Shown piece after piece: positions 35,943 through 46,703 of a stretch of DNA of 64,000 nucleotides (positions are counted from its first letter, which is position 1; the number at the start of each line of letters is the position of its first letter). The notes under the pieces were generated by a model, which searched no databases, had not been told where the DNA came from, and was given only the letters and a program-made list of their open reading frames with translations. Source of the DNA: Lederbergia lenta NBRC 16444 (GTDB lineage Bacteria > Bacillota > Bacilli > Bacillales > Bacillaceae_C); the NCBI RefSeq assembly GCF_001591545.1, contig NZ_BCVC01000006.1, positions 62,001 to 126,000 of the forward strand, read 5' to 3'. The position numbers and the translations under genes are program-made.

Positions 35943-37877
35943 TTGGATAAAAAGTACTTAGAATTGCTGGCCGAAAAGTATGATAGTGAAGACAAAGTGG
36001 TTACGGAAATTATTAATTTGGAAGCTATTCTGAATCTACCAAAGGGAACGGAACATTTTGTCAGTGATTTACATGGGGAATATCAATCTTTTCAACATGT
36101 ACTAAGAAATGGTTCTGGGAGAGTAAAAGAGAAAATAGAAGAACTTTTTAAGGATGTATTATCTGAGAAAAATGTTAATGAATTGACGACATTAGTTTAT
36201 TATCCTGAGGATAAATTACAGTTAATTAAGAATAATCTTGATAATCAGCGGGATTTAAACAGGTGGTATGCTGAAACCATTAATCATATGATTAAGCTTA
36301 TTTCTTTTGCTTCTTCAAAATATACACGCTCGAAATTACGTAAAGCATTACCTGAACAGTTTGTTTATATTATAGAAGAGTTATTATACAAAACGGAAGA
36401 AGAGTCCCAAAATAAGAAACCTTATTACACTAAAGTTGTTCAGCAAATTATCTCTCTTAATCAGGCTGATAAACTTATTATTGGTCTTGCATATTGCACG
36501 CAAAGATTGGTTGTTGACCATCTTCATGTAGTGGGGGACATTTATGACCGTGGACCTGAGCCTGATAAAATTATGGATACACTCATTAATTATCATTCTG
36601 TTGATATTCAGTGGGGGAATCATGATGTATTATGGCTAGGGGCGTATGCCGGTTCAAAAGTTTGCCTAGCCAATATTATCCGAATCTGTGCTAGGTATAA
36701 TAATTTGGATATTATTGAAGATGTGTATGGAATCAATCTTAGACCACTACTAAATTTAGCTGAGAAATACTATAAGGATAATTCAGCTTTTAGACCAAAG
36801 AAAACTTCTGGGAATAACCTATCAGAGGAAGAAGAATTACAAATCACAAAAATTCATCAAGCAATTGCCATAATCCAGTTCAAGCTTGAAAGTCCTATCA
36901 TTAAGAGACGACCATTTTTTAATATGTCAGGAAGGTTAATGCTTGAGAAAATTGATTATGATAAGAACGAAATAGTGATTCATGGAAAGAATTATCTGCT
37001 CGAAAACACTTGTTTTGCAACTGTTGACCCAGAAAACCCCAGTCAATTGTTAATCGAGGAACAGCAGGTAATAGATAAATTATTATTTTCTGTACAGCAT
37101 TCGGAAAAATTGGCTAGACATATGAATTTTCTGATGAAGAAAGGCAGCCTATATTTGAAATACAATGAGAACCTATTACTGCATGGCTGTATTCCTTTAG
37201 ATGATAAAGGACATATGGAAAAAATGGTGATTGATAATATAGAGTATGAAGGTCGAGATTTATTGGATGTTTTTGAACTTCATTTACGAAACGCTTTTGG
37301 ACATCCTGAAGAAACCGATGATCTTTCGACAGATATGGTCTGGTATTTATGGACAGGCGAATATTCATCCCTCTTTGGCAAAAGGGAAATGACAACCTTT
37401 GAAAGGTATTTTATTAAAGATAAAGAGGCTCATAAAGAGAATAAGAATCCATATTACTATTTACGGGAAAGGGAAGAAATCTGCCGTGACATTTTGACAG
37501 AATTTAATCTAAATCCCGACCATGGTCATATCATAAATGGGCATACTCCTGTTAAAGAAATAGAAGGGGAGGACCCAATTAAAGCAAATGGAAAAATGAT
37601 TGTTATTGACGGAGGCTTCTCAAAGGCTTATCAATCAACTACAGGGATTGCGGGGTATACCCTGTTATATAATTCATTTGGTATGAAATTGGTTGCCCAT
37701 AAACACTTTAATTCCAAAGAAAATGTCTTGCATAATGGCATGGATGTTTTATCCGTGAAGAGATTAGTGGACAAGGTCGTAGAAAGAAAAATGGTGCTAG
37801 AAACAAACGTTGGGAAGGAATTATTAAAGGAAGTCTCTGCTTTAAAGAGTTTGATGGAGTATCGTTATATGAAGTAA
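35943..37877 (+). CDS. fbp: Fructose-1,6-bisphosphatase, class 3
   Basis: This is a 644-aa class 3 FBPase of the metallophosphatase superfamily. The metal-binding motifs are visible: [22 protein letters not shown] and the later GHTPV. It dephosphorylates fructose 1,6-bisphosphate in gluconeogenesis. The start is TTG 35943 with TAGGGGG upstream, giving MDKKYLELL. It is monocistronic by layout. The length is normal for Bacillus Fbp. Confidence 0.95.
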   Translation: MDKKYLELLAEKYDSEDKVVTEIINLEAILNLPKGTEHFVSDLHGEYQSFQHVLRNGSGRVKEKIEELFKDVLSEKNVNELTTLVYYPEDKLQLIKNNLDNQRDLNRWYAETINHMIKLISFASSKYTRSKLRKALPEQFVYIIEELLYKTEEESQNKKPYYTKVVQQIISLNQADKLIIGLAYCTQRLVVDHLHVVGDIYDRGPEPDKIMDTLINYHSVDIQWGNHDVLWLGAYAGSKVCLANIIRICARYNNLDIIEDVYGINLRPLLNLAEKYYKDNSAFRPKKTSGNNLSEEEELQITKIHQAIAIIQFKLESPIIKRRPFFNMSGRLMLEKIDYDKNEIVIHGKNYLLENTCFATVDPENPSQLLIEEQQVIDKLLFSVQHSEKLARHMNFLMKKGSLYLKYNENLLLHGCIPLDDKGHMEKMVIDNIEYEGRDLLDVFELHLRNAFGHPEETDDLSTDMVWYLWTGEYSSLFGKREMTTFERYFIKDKEAHKENKNPYYYLREREEICRDILTEFNLNPDHGHIINGHTPVKEIEGEDPIKANGKMIVIDGGFSKAYQSTTGIAGYTLLYNSFGMKLVAHKHFNSKENVLHNGMDVLSVKRLVDKVVERKMVLETNVGKELLKEVSALKSLMEYRYMK

Positions 37878-38364
37878 ATTTAATTATTTGAACCAAGGGG
37901 TTAAAAAGTTGATAGCACATTAATGATAAAAAATGAGAGCTTTGGATTTATAGAAATCTCCTCATTTTTTTGTAATTCATCTTTTGCAAATAAGGATAAT
38001 AATTTAGTTGAATCACGTTATAGATTATTGTATTTTTATTAGTATGATAGATTATGGTGGGCGATTACATTAGATGGTGTAATAAATGGAAAGATACAGT
38101 ATTGTTGTTGATATTGGTGCTTCCAGTGGGGACTGATTTTAGGATATGTTGAAAATGGCTTATTAATGTTTACTATGTTTTCTTGGAACTCACAGTGAAA
38201 GGGAAAAAAATATGTAAATTAAGTTTCAATGAAGTCGCTGTGTTTTGCCGACATTAGCAAAATAGACCAATCAATTTAAGCCTTTGTCCCTTATTCTATT
38301 AAATTTATATAAAGAAAGGGCAGTTACTAAAATAGATGACTGCCTCTTTTTAGAATCGTGCTAT
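37878..38364. other. Intergenic region after fbp
   Basis: A hairpin with AAAATGAGAGC-like and CTCATTTTTTT arms near 37929-37971 may end fbp. The rest is AT-rich and holds only the rhamnulokinase remnant listed separately. Confidence 0.4.
38086..38170 (+). pseudogene. Remnant of a rhamnulokinase-like gene (N-terminus)
   Basis: From ATG 38086 the frame reads MERYSIVVDIGASSG, then shifts by one base and continues LILGYVENGLL before dying out. This matches the N-terminal phosphate-binding segment of FGGY sugar kinases, most like rhamnulokinase. Nothing else of the gene is visible. It hints that a rhamnose locus once lay here. Confidence 0.55.
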
Positions 38365-38787
38365 TCAAAGGTATGACTCAATAACTTTCTTGAAATCTTG
38401 ATTGACAATGGAGTTAAATGCCTTATTAATTAACACTTTGTTTTGATCGTTTAATATAAGTACTGGATAATAATTCACGACCGGACTTCTTCTAACTTTT
38501 ATTTTTTGATATTCGATATGGCTAATCTGCTCTTTTGGAATGGAAAGTTCTTGCCCATTTAAAGTCAAAACAATCTTATTTTCATAGATTGAAAATTCTT
38601 CACTTCGTTTAAATAGAAGTAGGTATAATCCGATGAGTGTAAACACGCCTCCAATAACCATTAACATCATCTTAGCATAGATAAAATTTGCGCCAACAAA
38701 GGACAGAATCCCCAAAAGAACAAATACAAAACCATTTTTGTTGTTGTCGGTTTTACCAGCATACAAAAGTTCACCAAAATTATTCAA
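38365..38787 (-). CDS. Membrane protein with two TM helices and a PH-like domain
   Basis: This is a 140-aa protein with two adjacent hydrophobic helices (about residues 19-36 and 38-60), then a short strand-rich domain (EEFSIYENKIVLTLNGQEL and on) like bacterial PH domains. The function is unknown. It is single-gene on the minus strand; GGGGG upstream of the ATG provides a ribosome-binding site. Confidence 0.55.
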   Translation of the reverse strand: MNNFGELLYAGKTDNNKNGFVFVLLGILSFVGANFIYAKMMLMVIGGVFTLIGLYLLLFKRSEEFSIYENKIVLTLNGQELSIPKEQISHIEYQKIKVRRSPVVNYYPVLILNDQNKVLINKAFNSIVNQDFKKVIESYL

Positions 38788-38799
38788 ATTTATTCCCCC

Positions 38800-39372
38800 T
38801 AATTATTTACATAGATATAACATTTTAATTCTATCTGGTGAATTATACCAGTACCGATAGTACCATTATCGGTCAAAGAGACGAAACCAAAGCCCTTCCT
38901 CCAATGCTTTTATCTGCATCGTGACGTTGGAGGGACATTTCGTAGATAGTTTAAGTATGATCTAGAAAGTTCTAAAAGTAAGACAGTTAGATACTTAGCC
39001 TGATAGAGATTATTTGCCTTTGTATGTCGAAAAAGGGAGGATAAACTATGTCTGCTATCTCGAAAGTCCTATTGGAATTAACTTTTTTCCTAGAGAATCG
39101 ACAATATTTGGTGTAAACTAATTTGATATGGAGCCTTCTTTTCCTTTGATATGAGTTAATTTAGAGTATAAGTTAAAATGGAAGGATGTAGCTAGGCTTA
39201 ATAAATTGCCATGAGAAAACGATTTGGGCTCTAGTTTATTTTTCATTCCAAGTCTATAAACATAGCTTTGAAATTGTAATCGGTTACGACTCTCTCCTAT
39301 CAAAGATAATGAGTAAGAGTAATATAGCTTTAATGACTTTTTGGAAAATGACATCAGTGAAGGTGACAATTT
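38800..39372. other. Intergenic region before the sugar-uptake locus
   Basis: It holds a CCTCCAA/TTGGAGG hairpin near 38909-38934 and, at 39049-39117, a 22-codon ORF (MSAISKVLLELTFF) with a good GGGAGG Shine-Dalgarno site that is most likely a gene remnant or a leader peptide. Nothing else was recognised. Confidence 0.4.
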
Positions 39373-41139
39373 ATGTTTCATAACTCATCATTTTGGAATT
39401 CACTTATTGTAAAGTTATTTTTAAGTATTTGTTTCATTCTAGTTCCCCTTATCGTAATACTTATCATTAATAGTTTTTATTCTGTTGATGTCATAAGGAA
39501 TCAAGTTGCCCAATCCAATAAAAAAATGTTAAATCTGCATAAGAATGAAATCGAAAAACAATTGAAAAGTATAGGTGATTTTGTATATCAACTTTCCAAT
39601 CAAGCAGATCTTTTATTGCTTCAGGAAAATAAAGATACTGAATACAATGATTATGTAGAAGCAAAGCTTCGACTGTATAGATTGATTTCCAATCAGGCGA
39701 ATTTTTCTCATCCAGTTGATTCTTTGTTTATTCATGCCCCATATTACGATGATATGATTTACACACAAAAATTTGGTAATAGCTATACGGAAAGATTAGA
39801 GATATCGAATGAAATAAAGCAATTATTAAACAAAGAGAGTGGAAGAATTCCTAACGGAAAATGGAAACTTTGGCAAGGGAAACATAAAAATTATTTACTT
39901 TACATTATTCAAAATGAAGATATTTCTGTTGGAGCATGGATACATGTTGATAAATTAATCACACCTTTCAAGCATATTAATTATGGTGAGTTAGGGAGAA
40001 CAATTTTAACTACATCTGATTTTAGCCCAATCAATCATACAAAGTTTCTTCAAACGGAAGGGATCAAATTAGAGGATAAATTACACCCTTACTTGATTAA
40101 AGGAAAAAATGATCGGTTTATTGTGTTGAGTGAGCCATCATCATATGCGGATTTTAATATCGTGGCTTTAATACCTGAACAAGTTATTCTTCAAGAATTG
40201 CCCTTTATTCAACGTATTTCAATATATATTTCAATTGGATCCATCTTATTGTTAATTTTATTTGTTGTACTGATGAGAAATATAATTCTTACTCCTGTTT
40301 TGCAAATAGTTCGAGCAATGAAAAAGCTGCGTAAAGGTGATTTAAAAGTACGTCTTCCTAAGACAAAAAGTTCAACGGAATTTGAGATGATGAACGACTC
40401 TTTTAATCGTATGATTTCGGATATCCATCATTTGAAAATCGATGGATATGAGCAGAAAATAAACTTACAAAAGTCAGAATTAAAACATCTGCAGTTGCAA
40501 ATTAATCCGCATTTCTTTCTGAATTCTTTAAACATTATATATAATTTAGCGACATTAAAAGATTTTGCTTTAATTCAACAGATGTCACAATCGTTATCGA
40601 ATTATTTCCGTTTTATGTTTAAAAGTAATTCTTATTTCGTAGGATTGGAAGATGAAATGAAACATACATTAAATTATTTGAAAATACAGGAGTTAAGATT
40701 TCCTCATGCGTTTACCTATCATGTGGATATTCACCCTAAGTGGTATAGGGTTAAAGTGCCACCGTTAATCATACAATCACTCGTAGAAAATACAATCAAA
40801 TACGGACTGAACTTAGATGATTCGATAAAAATTATGATTAAAGTTTGGCAAAGAGAACCTGAGGATGATTATATTATTATACAAATTTCTGATACTGGCG
40901 AAGGTTTTTCAGATGAGGTCTTATCATTACTAAATAAAGACAAGTCCTATATTACAGAAGATGGTGATCGCGTTGGCATTTGGAATATACGAAGAAGATT
41001 AGAATTACTATATGAAAAAAATAAAGCGAGTATTGATTTTGAAAATCAAATAGGTGCAACAATAACAATCAAATTACCCTTAAATCCAAGAGATTTAGAT
41101 AGTGTAAAAAATCATATGAAAAATACGATGCAGGACTAA
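39373..41139 (+). CDS. YesM-type sensor histidine kinase
   Basis: This is a 588-aa membrane kinase. TM1 is at about residues 13-32, followed by an extracytoplasmic sensor (about 33-278), TM2 (about 279-300), a HAMP domain (RAMKKLRKGDLKVRL) and a His-kinase domain with the phospho-His in LQINPHFFLNSLNI. The ATPase has the N box ENTIKYG and a G box DTGEGFS. YesM-type kinases sense extracellular saccharides with the cognate YesN regulator, which lies next. The start ATG lies close behind a weak GAAGGTG. Confidence 0.9.
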   Translation: MFHNSSFWNSLIVKLFLSICFILVPLIVILIINSFYSVDVIRNQVAQSNKKMLNLHKNEIEKQLKSIGDFVYQLSNQADLLLLQENKDTEYNDYVEAKLRLYRLISNQANFSHPVDSLFIHAPYYDDMIYTQKFGNSYTERLEISNEIKQLLNKESGRIPNGKWKLWQGKHKNYLLYIIQNEDISVGAWIHVDKLITPFKHINYGELGRTILTTSDFSPINHTKFLQTEGIKLEDKLHPYLIKGKNDRFIVLSEPSSYADFNIVALIPEQVILQELPFIQRISIYISIGSILLLILFVVLMRNIILTPVLQIVRAMKKLRKGDLKVRLPKTKSSTEFEMMNDSFNRMISDIHHLKIDGYEQKINLQKSELKHLQLQINPHFFLNSLNIIYNLATLKDFALIQQMSQSLSNYFRFMFKSNSYFVGLEDEMKHTLNYLKIQELRFPHAFTYHVDIHPKWYRVKVPPLIIQSLVENTIKYGLNLDDSIKIMIKVWQREPEDDYIIIQISDTGEGFSDEVLSLLNKDKSYITEDGDRVGIWNIRRRLELLYEKNKASIDFENQIGATITIKLPLNPRDLDSVKNHMKNTMQD

Positions 41140-41220
41140 TATGCTAGGTCAAAAGCCGAAAAATTATCAACCCTTCACATAGCAAAGTTTAATATACGGA
41201 ATGGATGGGAGGATAAGCAA

Positions 41221-42831
41221 ATGAAAGACTTTAATGTGCTTATTGTGGATGATGAAATCCATGCTGTAAGAGGAATTGTGGCAGGGATTGATTGGAAAGG
41301 GTTAGGGATTTCTTCTTTATATACTGCCCATAATAAAAAGCAAGCACAGTCTGTGTTTATGAATCATCATATTGATTTGTTATTAAGTGATATTGATATG
41401 CCAAAGGGGTCAGGTATTGAGTTGTTGTCATGGGTCAGGGAGAATTATTCTGAAACTGAAGCCATTTTTATTTCCTGTCACTCTGATTTTACATTTGCAA
41501 AAGAGGCTATAAAATTAAAAACGTTAAATTACTTTTTAAAACCAATTGATTATAATGAATTGGAATTAGAAATAAAGCAAGCTCTTAATAAAATTCAGTC
41601 TAATCGAGATATGAATCAAGTAGAAGAATCATATTTGAATCTCCAAAAAGTACATCGGTCAAATCAGGAAACAACATTTTGGAAAAACTTAATTGATGGA
41701 GTGATCCCTTCATCAAATGAAGATTTGAAAGAATACTTAGGAAGTTATGATATGAGTTTTGATGAGCATGCACTTTTTTTACCTGTTATGGCGCATATAC
41801 GCTTTTCGAGTAATGATAAGTACCTAAATAGGGCAAAAGATGAGAAAAATTTTATCCGTTTTATCCGAAGAGAAGTAACTAAATGTGAACTAGCTACGAC
41901 AATAATTAAATTATCACCAAGCCATTTGTTATTTATTATACAAAAGACTAAAATGATGAAAGATGAAGAGCATATGACGAGCTTATTTGATCACATCGTC
42001 TCACAATCCCAGAAATACCCAAACCATAATGTGTGTTTTTATGTAGGAAGACAGTCTCCTTTATATAAACTTGTTTCGGTTATTAACGAGTTAAAAGATC
42101 TGGATAAAAATAATGTAATCTATAAAAATAAAACAATCAAATTAGATAATTATAATGAGGGGGATTTTATACCTCAGTTTCCGAAATCCGTATGGATGGA
42201 ACGAATGAAGACAGGCTCTAAGGAAAAGCTATTAGCTGACATTCATGAGTATATTACATCATGGGAAACTCAAGACCTAAATGTAACATGGAAATCCTTT
42301 CATTTATTTTATCAGGATTTTTTGCAAATCATTTTTTATTTATTACAGAAAAAAGGATTGGAAGCGAATAAAGTTTTCTCCAATAATTTATTGCTGAATG
42401 GACTTGAAAATATAGATAGTGTAGAAGAATTTAAAGAGCATATTCTATTTATATTAAAATTGACAATGGAACAGACTCATCCACAACTAGATAATAGTAA
42501 TTCAGTCATTGACCAAGTAAAGAAATTTATGGAAGAGCATATGAGTAATCATAAATTAACGAGAGATGATATTGCAAACTATGTATATTTAAATCCAGAT
42601 TACTTAACAAGAATTTTTAAAAAGAAAACTGGATTTTCCATCTCAGCGTATTTGCAACAAGTTCGAATGGAAAAGGCTAAACAACTACTTATCCACACGG
42701 AACTTTCAATTAGCACGATATCATTAGAATGTGGTTATACTAATTTCTCTTACTTTTCCACATTATTCAAAAACTCAACTAGCCTGAATCCGAAGGAATT
42801 TCGAAAAAAATGTACTGGAAGAGTTGTGTAA
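41221..42831 (+). CDS. YesN-type response regulator with AraC DNA-binding domain
   Basis: This is a 536-aa protein with a receiver domain (about 1-120, phospho-Asp in LLLSDIDMP), a middle linker region and a C-terminal AraC-type double HTH (about 435-535; LTRDDIANYVYLNPDYLTRIF and ECGYTNFSYFS). GGGAGG lies upstream of the ATG. It is expected to activate the ABC transporter genes that follow in response to the kinase. A hairpin with GTGCG/CGCAC and a T run (42839-42872) terminates the pair. Confidence 0.92.
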   Translation: MKDFNVLIVDDEIHAVRGIVAGIDWKGLGISSLYTAHNKKQAQSVFMNHHIDLLLSDIDMPKGSGIELLSWVRENYSETEAIFISCHSDFTFAKEAIKLKTLNYFLKPIDYNELELEIKQALNKIQSNRDMNQVEESYLNLQKVHRSNQETTFWKNLIDGVIPSSNEDLKEYLGSYDMSFDEHALFLPVMAHIRFSSNDKYLNRAKDEKNFIRFIRREVTKCELATTIIKLSPSHLLFIIQKTKMMKDEEHMTSLFDHIVSQSQKYPNHNVCFYVGRQSPLYKLVSVINELKDLDKNNVIYKNKTIKLDNYNEGDFIPQFPKSVWMERMKTGSKEKLLADIHEYITSWETQDLNVTWKSFHLFYQDFLQIIFYLLQKKGLEANKVFSNNLLLNGLENIDSVEEFKEHILFILKLTMEQTHPQLDNSNSVIDQVKKFMEEHMSNHKLTRDDIANYVYLNPDYLTRIFKKKTGFSISAYLQQVRMEKAKQLLIHTELSISTISLECGYTNFSYFSTLFKNSTSLNPKEFRKKCTGRVV

Positions 42832-42838
42832 TTTAAAT

Positions 42839-42872
42839 TGTGCGTACCAATCTATGTGGGCGCACTTTTTTT
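42839..42872 (+). terminator. Terminator of the two-component operon
   Basis: GTGCGTACC and GTGGGCGCAC form a stem followed by TTTTTTTT, right after the response regulator stop. Confidence 0.65.
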
Positions 42873-43117
42873 TGTTGTGCCAGAATATCCCTACTTGTTA
42901 GGTGTAAATGCCTACACGATGAAGATGCTAGTATCATTGGTTAGTCTAAGACAAGGGGATCAATGGAGAATCCCTGTTTATATTTTTCAGTTTTTACGTA
43001 ATTTAGTCAAAAGTCTGAAAAACGAAAGAAGATTGTCGGATTATGAAAAGTGTATTGTTAGAAAATTTGTTATTGTTGAACGAAAGATAATAACATCGAA
43101 GCTAGGAGGAATATTAA

Positions 43118-44608
43118 ATGGCTAAACATAAGTTAGTGAAAGTATTATTTGCGGCTTTTATTATGTCAATAATGGTTATGTCGGGATGTGGGACAAAAAA
43201 GGAGTCTGAGACTTCGGGATCAAAAGAAAATGGTGAAAAACCATATGAAATAACAATGGCCTATATAGCATCTTCGAATATAGAAGATGTGGAGAATGTT
43301 CAAGAAGAAATTAATAAAATTACGAGAGAAAAAATTAATGCAAATGTTACGTTATTACCTATCAGTGGAGGTGCATGGACGCAACAAACAAACCTCATGC
43401 TCACAGGTACAGAAAAGCTTGATCTAATTGTTTCATCATCATTTTATAATTACGGTAGTCAAGCGGTAAAGGGACAGCTACTTCCATTAGATGAATTGCT
43501 TGAATCACATGGGAAGGGAATATTAAAAGAGATGCCTGAACATATGATTAATGCAACAAAAATCGATGGAAAGATTTATGGAGTACCAAGTGTAAGAGAC
43601 TGGGCCTCAGATCACGGATTTATTATGAGAAAGGATTTAGTGGATAAATATAATATCGATCTTTCTAAAGTGAAAACAATCGAAGATATGGGGGAAATCT
43701 TTAAGATTATAAAAGATAATGAACCAGGCGTAGATCCGATTGTAAATACGGGTGATTTACTATCAACTGTAGAAACATATATTTATCCACATTTTGACCG
43801 ATTGGGCGATAATATTGGTGTACTAGAAATGAAAGAGGATAACTGGAAAGTTGAAAATTTATATGAACACCCAATTTACAAAGATGCTGTCAATTTAGCA
43901 AGAGAGTGGTATAAAGCTGACTATATTATAAAAGATGCTGCTACCTCTGACGAAGTTGGCTATAATATCGTGAAATCCGGTAAAGGATTTGGTTATTTTA
44001 CAAATATGAAGCCTGGATTGGAAACTCAAGAGACAATTCGTTCTGGACGTGAAATGGTTGCTGTAAGGGTTACGGCACCTTATCAATTCACTACTTCAGC
44101 TACAAGCTTTATGATGTCTTTAGCAAAAAATAGTGAAAATCCCGAAAAAGCAATGGATTTCATGAATCTTTTATACACTGATGCAGATATTATGAATTTA
44201 TTGACATTAGGTATTGAAGATAAACATTATGAGCTAAATGAGGAAGAATTTGCTGTACAACTGGAAGAAGGAAGTAAGTACGTATTTAATCAATGGTTAA
44301 TTGGAAACAACTTTCTTACTCATATTTGGGAAGGAAATGACAAAGAGTACTGGGAAGAATTATCAGTATTTAATGAAAGTGCGGAAATTTCCCCAGCATT
44401 TGGATTTAGCTTTAATGCAACACCAGTAAAAACGGAGATAGCAGCAACGGCTAATGTTTTAGAACAATACCGTAAAGGATTGGAAACAGGAACATTAGAT
44501 CCAGAAAAGGCCTTGCCAGAATTTAATAAAAAATTAAAAGCTGCTGGTTCAGACAAGATTCTAGAAGAGAAGCAAAAACAACTTGATGAATGGAGAAAGA
44601 ACCAGTAA
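43118..44608 (+). CDS. ABC transporter sugar-binding lipoprotein
   Basis: This is a 496-aa extracellular solute-binding lipoprotein. It has a signal peptide with lipobox VMSGC (Cys near residue 23), then a Ser/Gly/Lys linker and a two-lobed binding domain, with a C-terminal part typical of the LplA/YtcQ group. These proteins bind oligosaccharides such as pectin or plant polysaccharide fragments. GGAGG lies ahead of the ATG. A hairpin follows before the permease genes, which probably gives a surplus of the binding protein. Confidence 0.9.
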   Translation: MAKHKLVKVLFAAFIMSIMVMSGCGTKKESETSGSKENGEKPYEITMAYIASSNIEDVENVQEEINKITREKINANVTLLPISGGAWTQQTNLMLTGTEKLDLIVSSSFYNYGSQAVKGQLLPLDELLESHGKGILKEMPEHMINATKIDGKIYGVPSVRDWASDHGFIMRKDLVDKYNIDLSKVKTIEDMGEIFKIIKDNEPGVDPIVNTGDLLSTVETYIYPHFDRLGDNIGVLEMKEDNWKVENLYEHPIYKDAVNLAREWYKADYIIKDAATSDEVGYNIVKSGKGFGYFTNMKPGLETQETIRSGREMVAVRVTAPYQFTTSATSFMMSLAKNSENPEKAMDFMNLLYTDADIMNLLTLGIEDKHYELNEEEFAVQLEEGSKYVFNQWLIGNNFLTHIWEGNDKEYWEELSVFNESAEISPAFGFSFNATPVKTEIAATANVLEQYRKGLETGTLDPEKALPEFNKKLKAAGSDKILEEKQKQLDEWRKNQ

Positions 44609-44635
44609 CCAAATAATAAAGTTATAGATTAACCA

Positions 44636-44670
44636 AAAAAATAGAGAACTAATTTAAGTTCTCTATTTTA
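44636..44670 (+). terminator. Intercistronic attenuator
   Basis: AATAGAGAACT and AGTTCTCTATT are a perfect 11-base stem followed by TTAT. It sits between the binding-protein gene and the permease genes and would reduce read-through. Confidence 0.65.
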
Positions 44671-44719
44671 TCTAAATATACAAATGTCAATTATTCTTTT
44701 TGAAGAGGGGGGATACACA

Positions 44720-45691
44720 ATGGGACAAGTTTCAGTAATAAATCCTAAAAATCAAAAACTATCAAAAACAAAGTATAGAAAAAGAAAAGCGGAATTTATC
44801 CGGTATCTACCACTGTTTATTATGATGTTACCAGGATTAATTTATCTTCTTCTAAACAATTATTTACCAATGCTGGGTTTAATTATTGCATTTAAAGATG
44901 TAAATTATTCTGTTGGAATATTAGGTAGTGATTGGGTTGGTTTTGATAATTTTAAATACTTATTTAGTACGAGAGACGCTTTTATTATTACTCGTAATAC
45001 GATTCTGTATAATGGTTTATTTATTATTCTCAATACAATATTTGCTGTAGCTGCAGCGATTATGTTAAATGAGATTAAAAATAAATTTGCAGCTCGCTTT
45101 TATCAAAGTGCGATTTTATTACCATTCCTAATTTCTATGGTCATTGTTAGTTATTTAGCAAATGCATTTCTAAGTACAGAAGTAGGCTTTTTAAATAATA
45201 CAATACTGCCATTGTTAGGGAGAGAGGAAGTCTCCTGGTATACTGAGGCATCTTATTGGCCTTATATCCTAACTTTTGTAAGTACTTGGAAAGGTGTAGG
45301 TTTTCTCTGTGTCATTTATTTAGCAGCCATAGTTGGAATTGATGGAGAATATTATGAAGCAGCAACATTAGACGGTGCTAATAAGTGGCAACAGATTCGT
45401 TTTATTACGATTCCATTGATTTTGCCAATTATTATTATGATGACATTGCTTGCAATTGGACGGATCTTTTATTCGGACTTCGGATTGTTTTTCCAAGTGC
45501 CAATGAATTCAGGAGCTATATATGATACGACAAACGTTATTGACACATATGTTTATCGTGGTCTGATACAGCTTGGAGATATTGGAATGTCTGCAGCTGC
45601 CGGACTCTATCAATCGATTGTAGGTTTTATACTTGTATTGTTATCAAACTGGGCTGTTAGAGTAAGAGATAAGGATAGTGCATTATTTTAA
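44720..45691 (+). CDS. ABC sugar permease (LplB-like)
   Basis: This is a 323-aa integral membrane protein with about six helices and the EAA loop EAATLDGANKWQQIRFI that contacts the ATPase. It belongs to the LplB/YtcP-like permeases of carbohydrate ABC importers. ATG 44720 has GAGGGGGG upstream; an earlier in-frame ATG lies before it. It pairs with the next gene. No ATPase gene is present, so a general MsmX-type ATPase elsewhere is likely used. Confidence 0.92.
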   Translation: MGQVSVINPKNQKLSKTKYRKRKAEFIRYLPLFIMMLPGLIYLLLNNYLPMLGLIIAFKDVNYSVGILGSDWVGFDNFKYLFSTRDAFIITRNTILYNGLFIILNTIFAVAAAIMLNEIKNKFAARFYQSAILLPFLISMVIVSYLANAFLSTEVGFLNNTILPLLGREEVSWYTEASYWPYILTFVSTWKGVGFLCVIYLAAIVGIDGEYYEAATLDGANKWQQIRFITIPLILPIIIMMTLLAIGRIFYSDFGLFFQVPMNSGAIYDTTNVIDTYVYRGLIQLGDIGMSAAAGLYQSIVGFILVLLSNWAVRVRDKDSALF

Positions 45692-45709
45692 TGAGAAGGT
45701 GATAAAAGA

Positions 45710-46597
45710 ATGGTAACATCAAACCGCATTACCCAGATGGTTTCACATATTTTTTTGGCTTTTCTTGCAATTATTAGTATCATTCCTTTTATTATCTTAA
45801 TATCCTCATCTTTTACTACGGAAGAATTTATTTTAAGAGAAGGATATAATTTTATTCCAGCCGAATTTAGTTTATCAGCATATGAATATTTGATGAATAA
45901 TTCAGGGAATATTTTAAGAGCTTATGGAATTACTATTCTTGTTACGATCGTGGGAACGACTGCAAGTTTAGCTATTACGGCAATGCTTGCTTACTCACTT
46001 TCAAGAAAGGATTTGCCATATCGTAATGCTTTAGCTTTTTTCGTTTTCTTTACAATATTATTTAATGGTGGACTTGTTCCAACGTACTTAGTTTATACTC
46101 AAGTATTTGATGTTAAAAATACTATTTGGGCATTAATTGTTCCAGGTTTATTAGTAAATGGTTTCAATGTATTACTGATGAGATCCTTTTTTATAACATC
46201 CATTCCAGAACCTGTTATAGAGTCAGCTAGAATAGATGGGGCAGGAGAGTTCAGGACCTTTTTTTCTATTGTTCTCCCCTTATCTTTACCCATTCTTGCA
46301 ACAATTGGTTTATTGCAAACAATTGTATACTGGAATGATTGGTTTAACGGGCTTATATATATTACAGATTCAAAAATGTTTAGTATCCAAAATATGCTAA
46401 ACAGGATGCTCAGTGACATACAGTTTCTATCGGAAGGCAGCTTAGGTACGAATGCAAGTGAGGCAGCATCTCAAGTTCCAAGCACTTCTGTAAGAATGGC
46501 CATTGCTGTAGTTGGTATATTACCTATCATCGTAGCATACCCATTTTTCCAAAAATATCTTGTAAAAGGAATTGCACTGGGTGCGGTTAAAGGATAA
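45710..46597 (+). CDS. ABC sugar permease (LplC-like)
   Basis: This is a 295-aa permease with six predicted helices and the EAA motif ESARIDGAGEFRTFF. It is the second membrane subunit of the same importer, 18 bases after the first. The C-terminus PFFQKYLVKGIALGAVKG is typical for the family. Confidence 0.93.
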   Translation: MVTSNRITQMVSHIFLAFLAIISIIPFIILISSSFTTEEFILREGYNFIPAEFSLSAYEYLMNNSGNILRAYGITILVTIVGTTASLAITAMLAYSLSRKDLPYRNALAFFVFFTILFNGGLVPTYLVYTQVFDVKNTIWALIVPGLLVNGFNVLLMRSFFITSIPEPVIESARIDGAGEFRTFFSIVLPLSLPILATIGLLQTIVYWNDWFNGLIYITDSKMFSIQNMLNRMLSDIQFLSEGSLGTNASEAASQVPSTSVRMAIAVVGILPIIVAYPFFQKYLVKGIALGAVKG

Positions 46598-46703
46598 GCA
46601 ACATAAAAACATTTGATATTACAGGTATCCATCGTCAAGTTTTTGTTTTAAGAAAATTCAAAATCAGATCAAAATATTTAGAATATTGGGGGGGTAACAT
46701 GTT

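Noticed and set aside
42838-43125. 95-codon ORF between response regulator and binding protein
   Set aside because: It starts inside a terminator hairpin and runs into the next gene's ribosome-binding site; composition is not protein-like.
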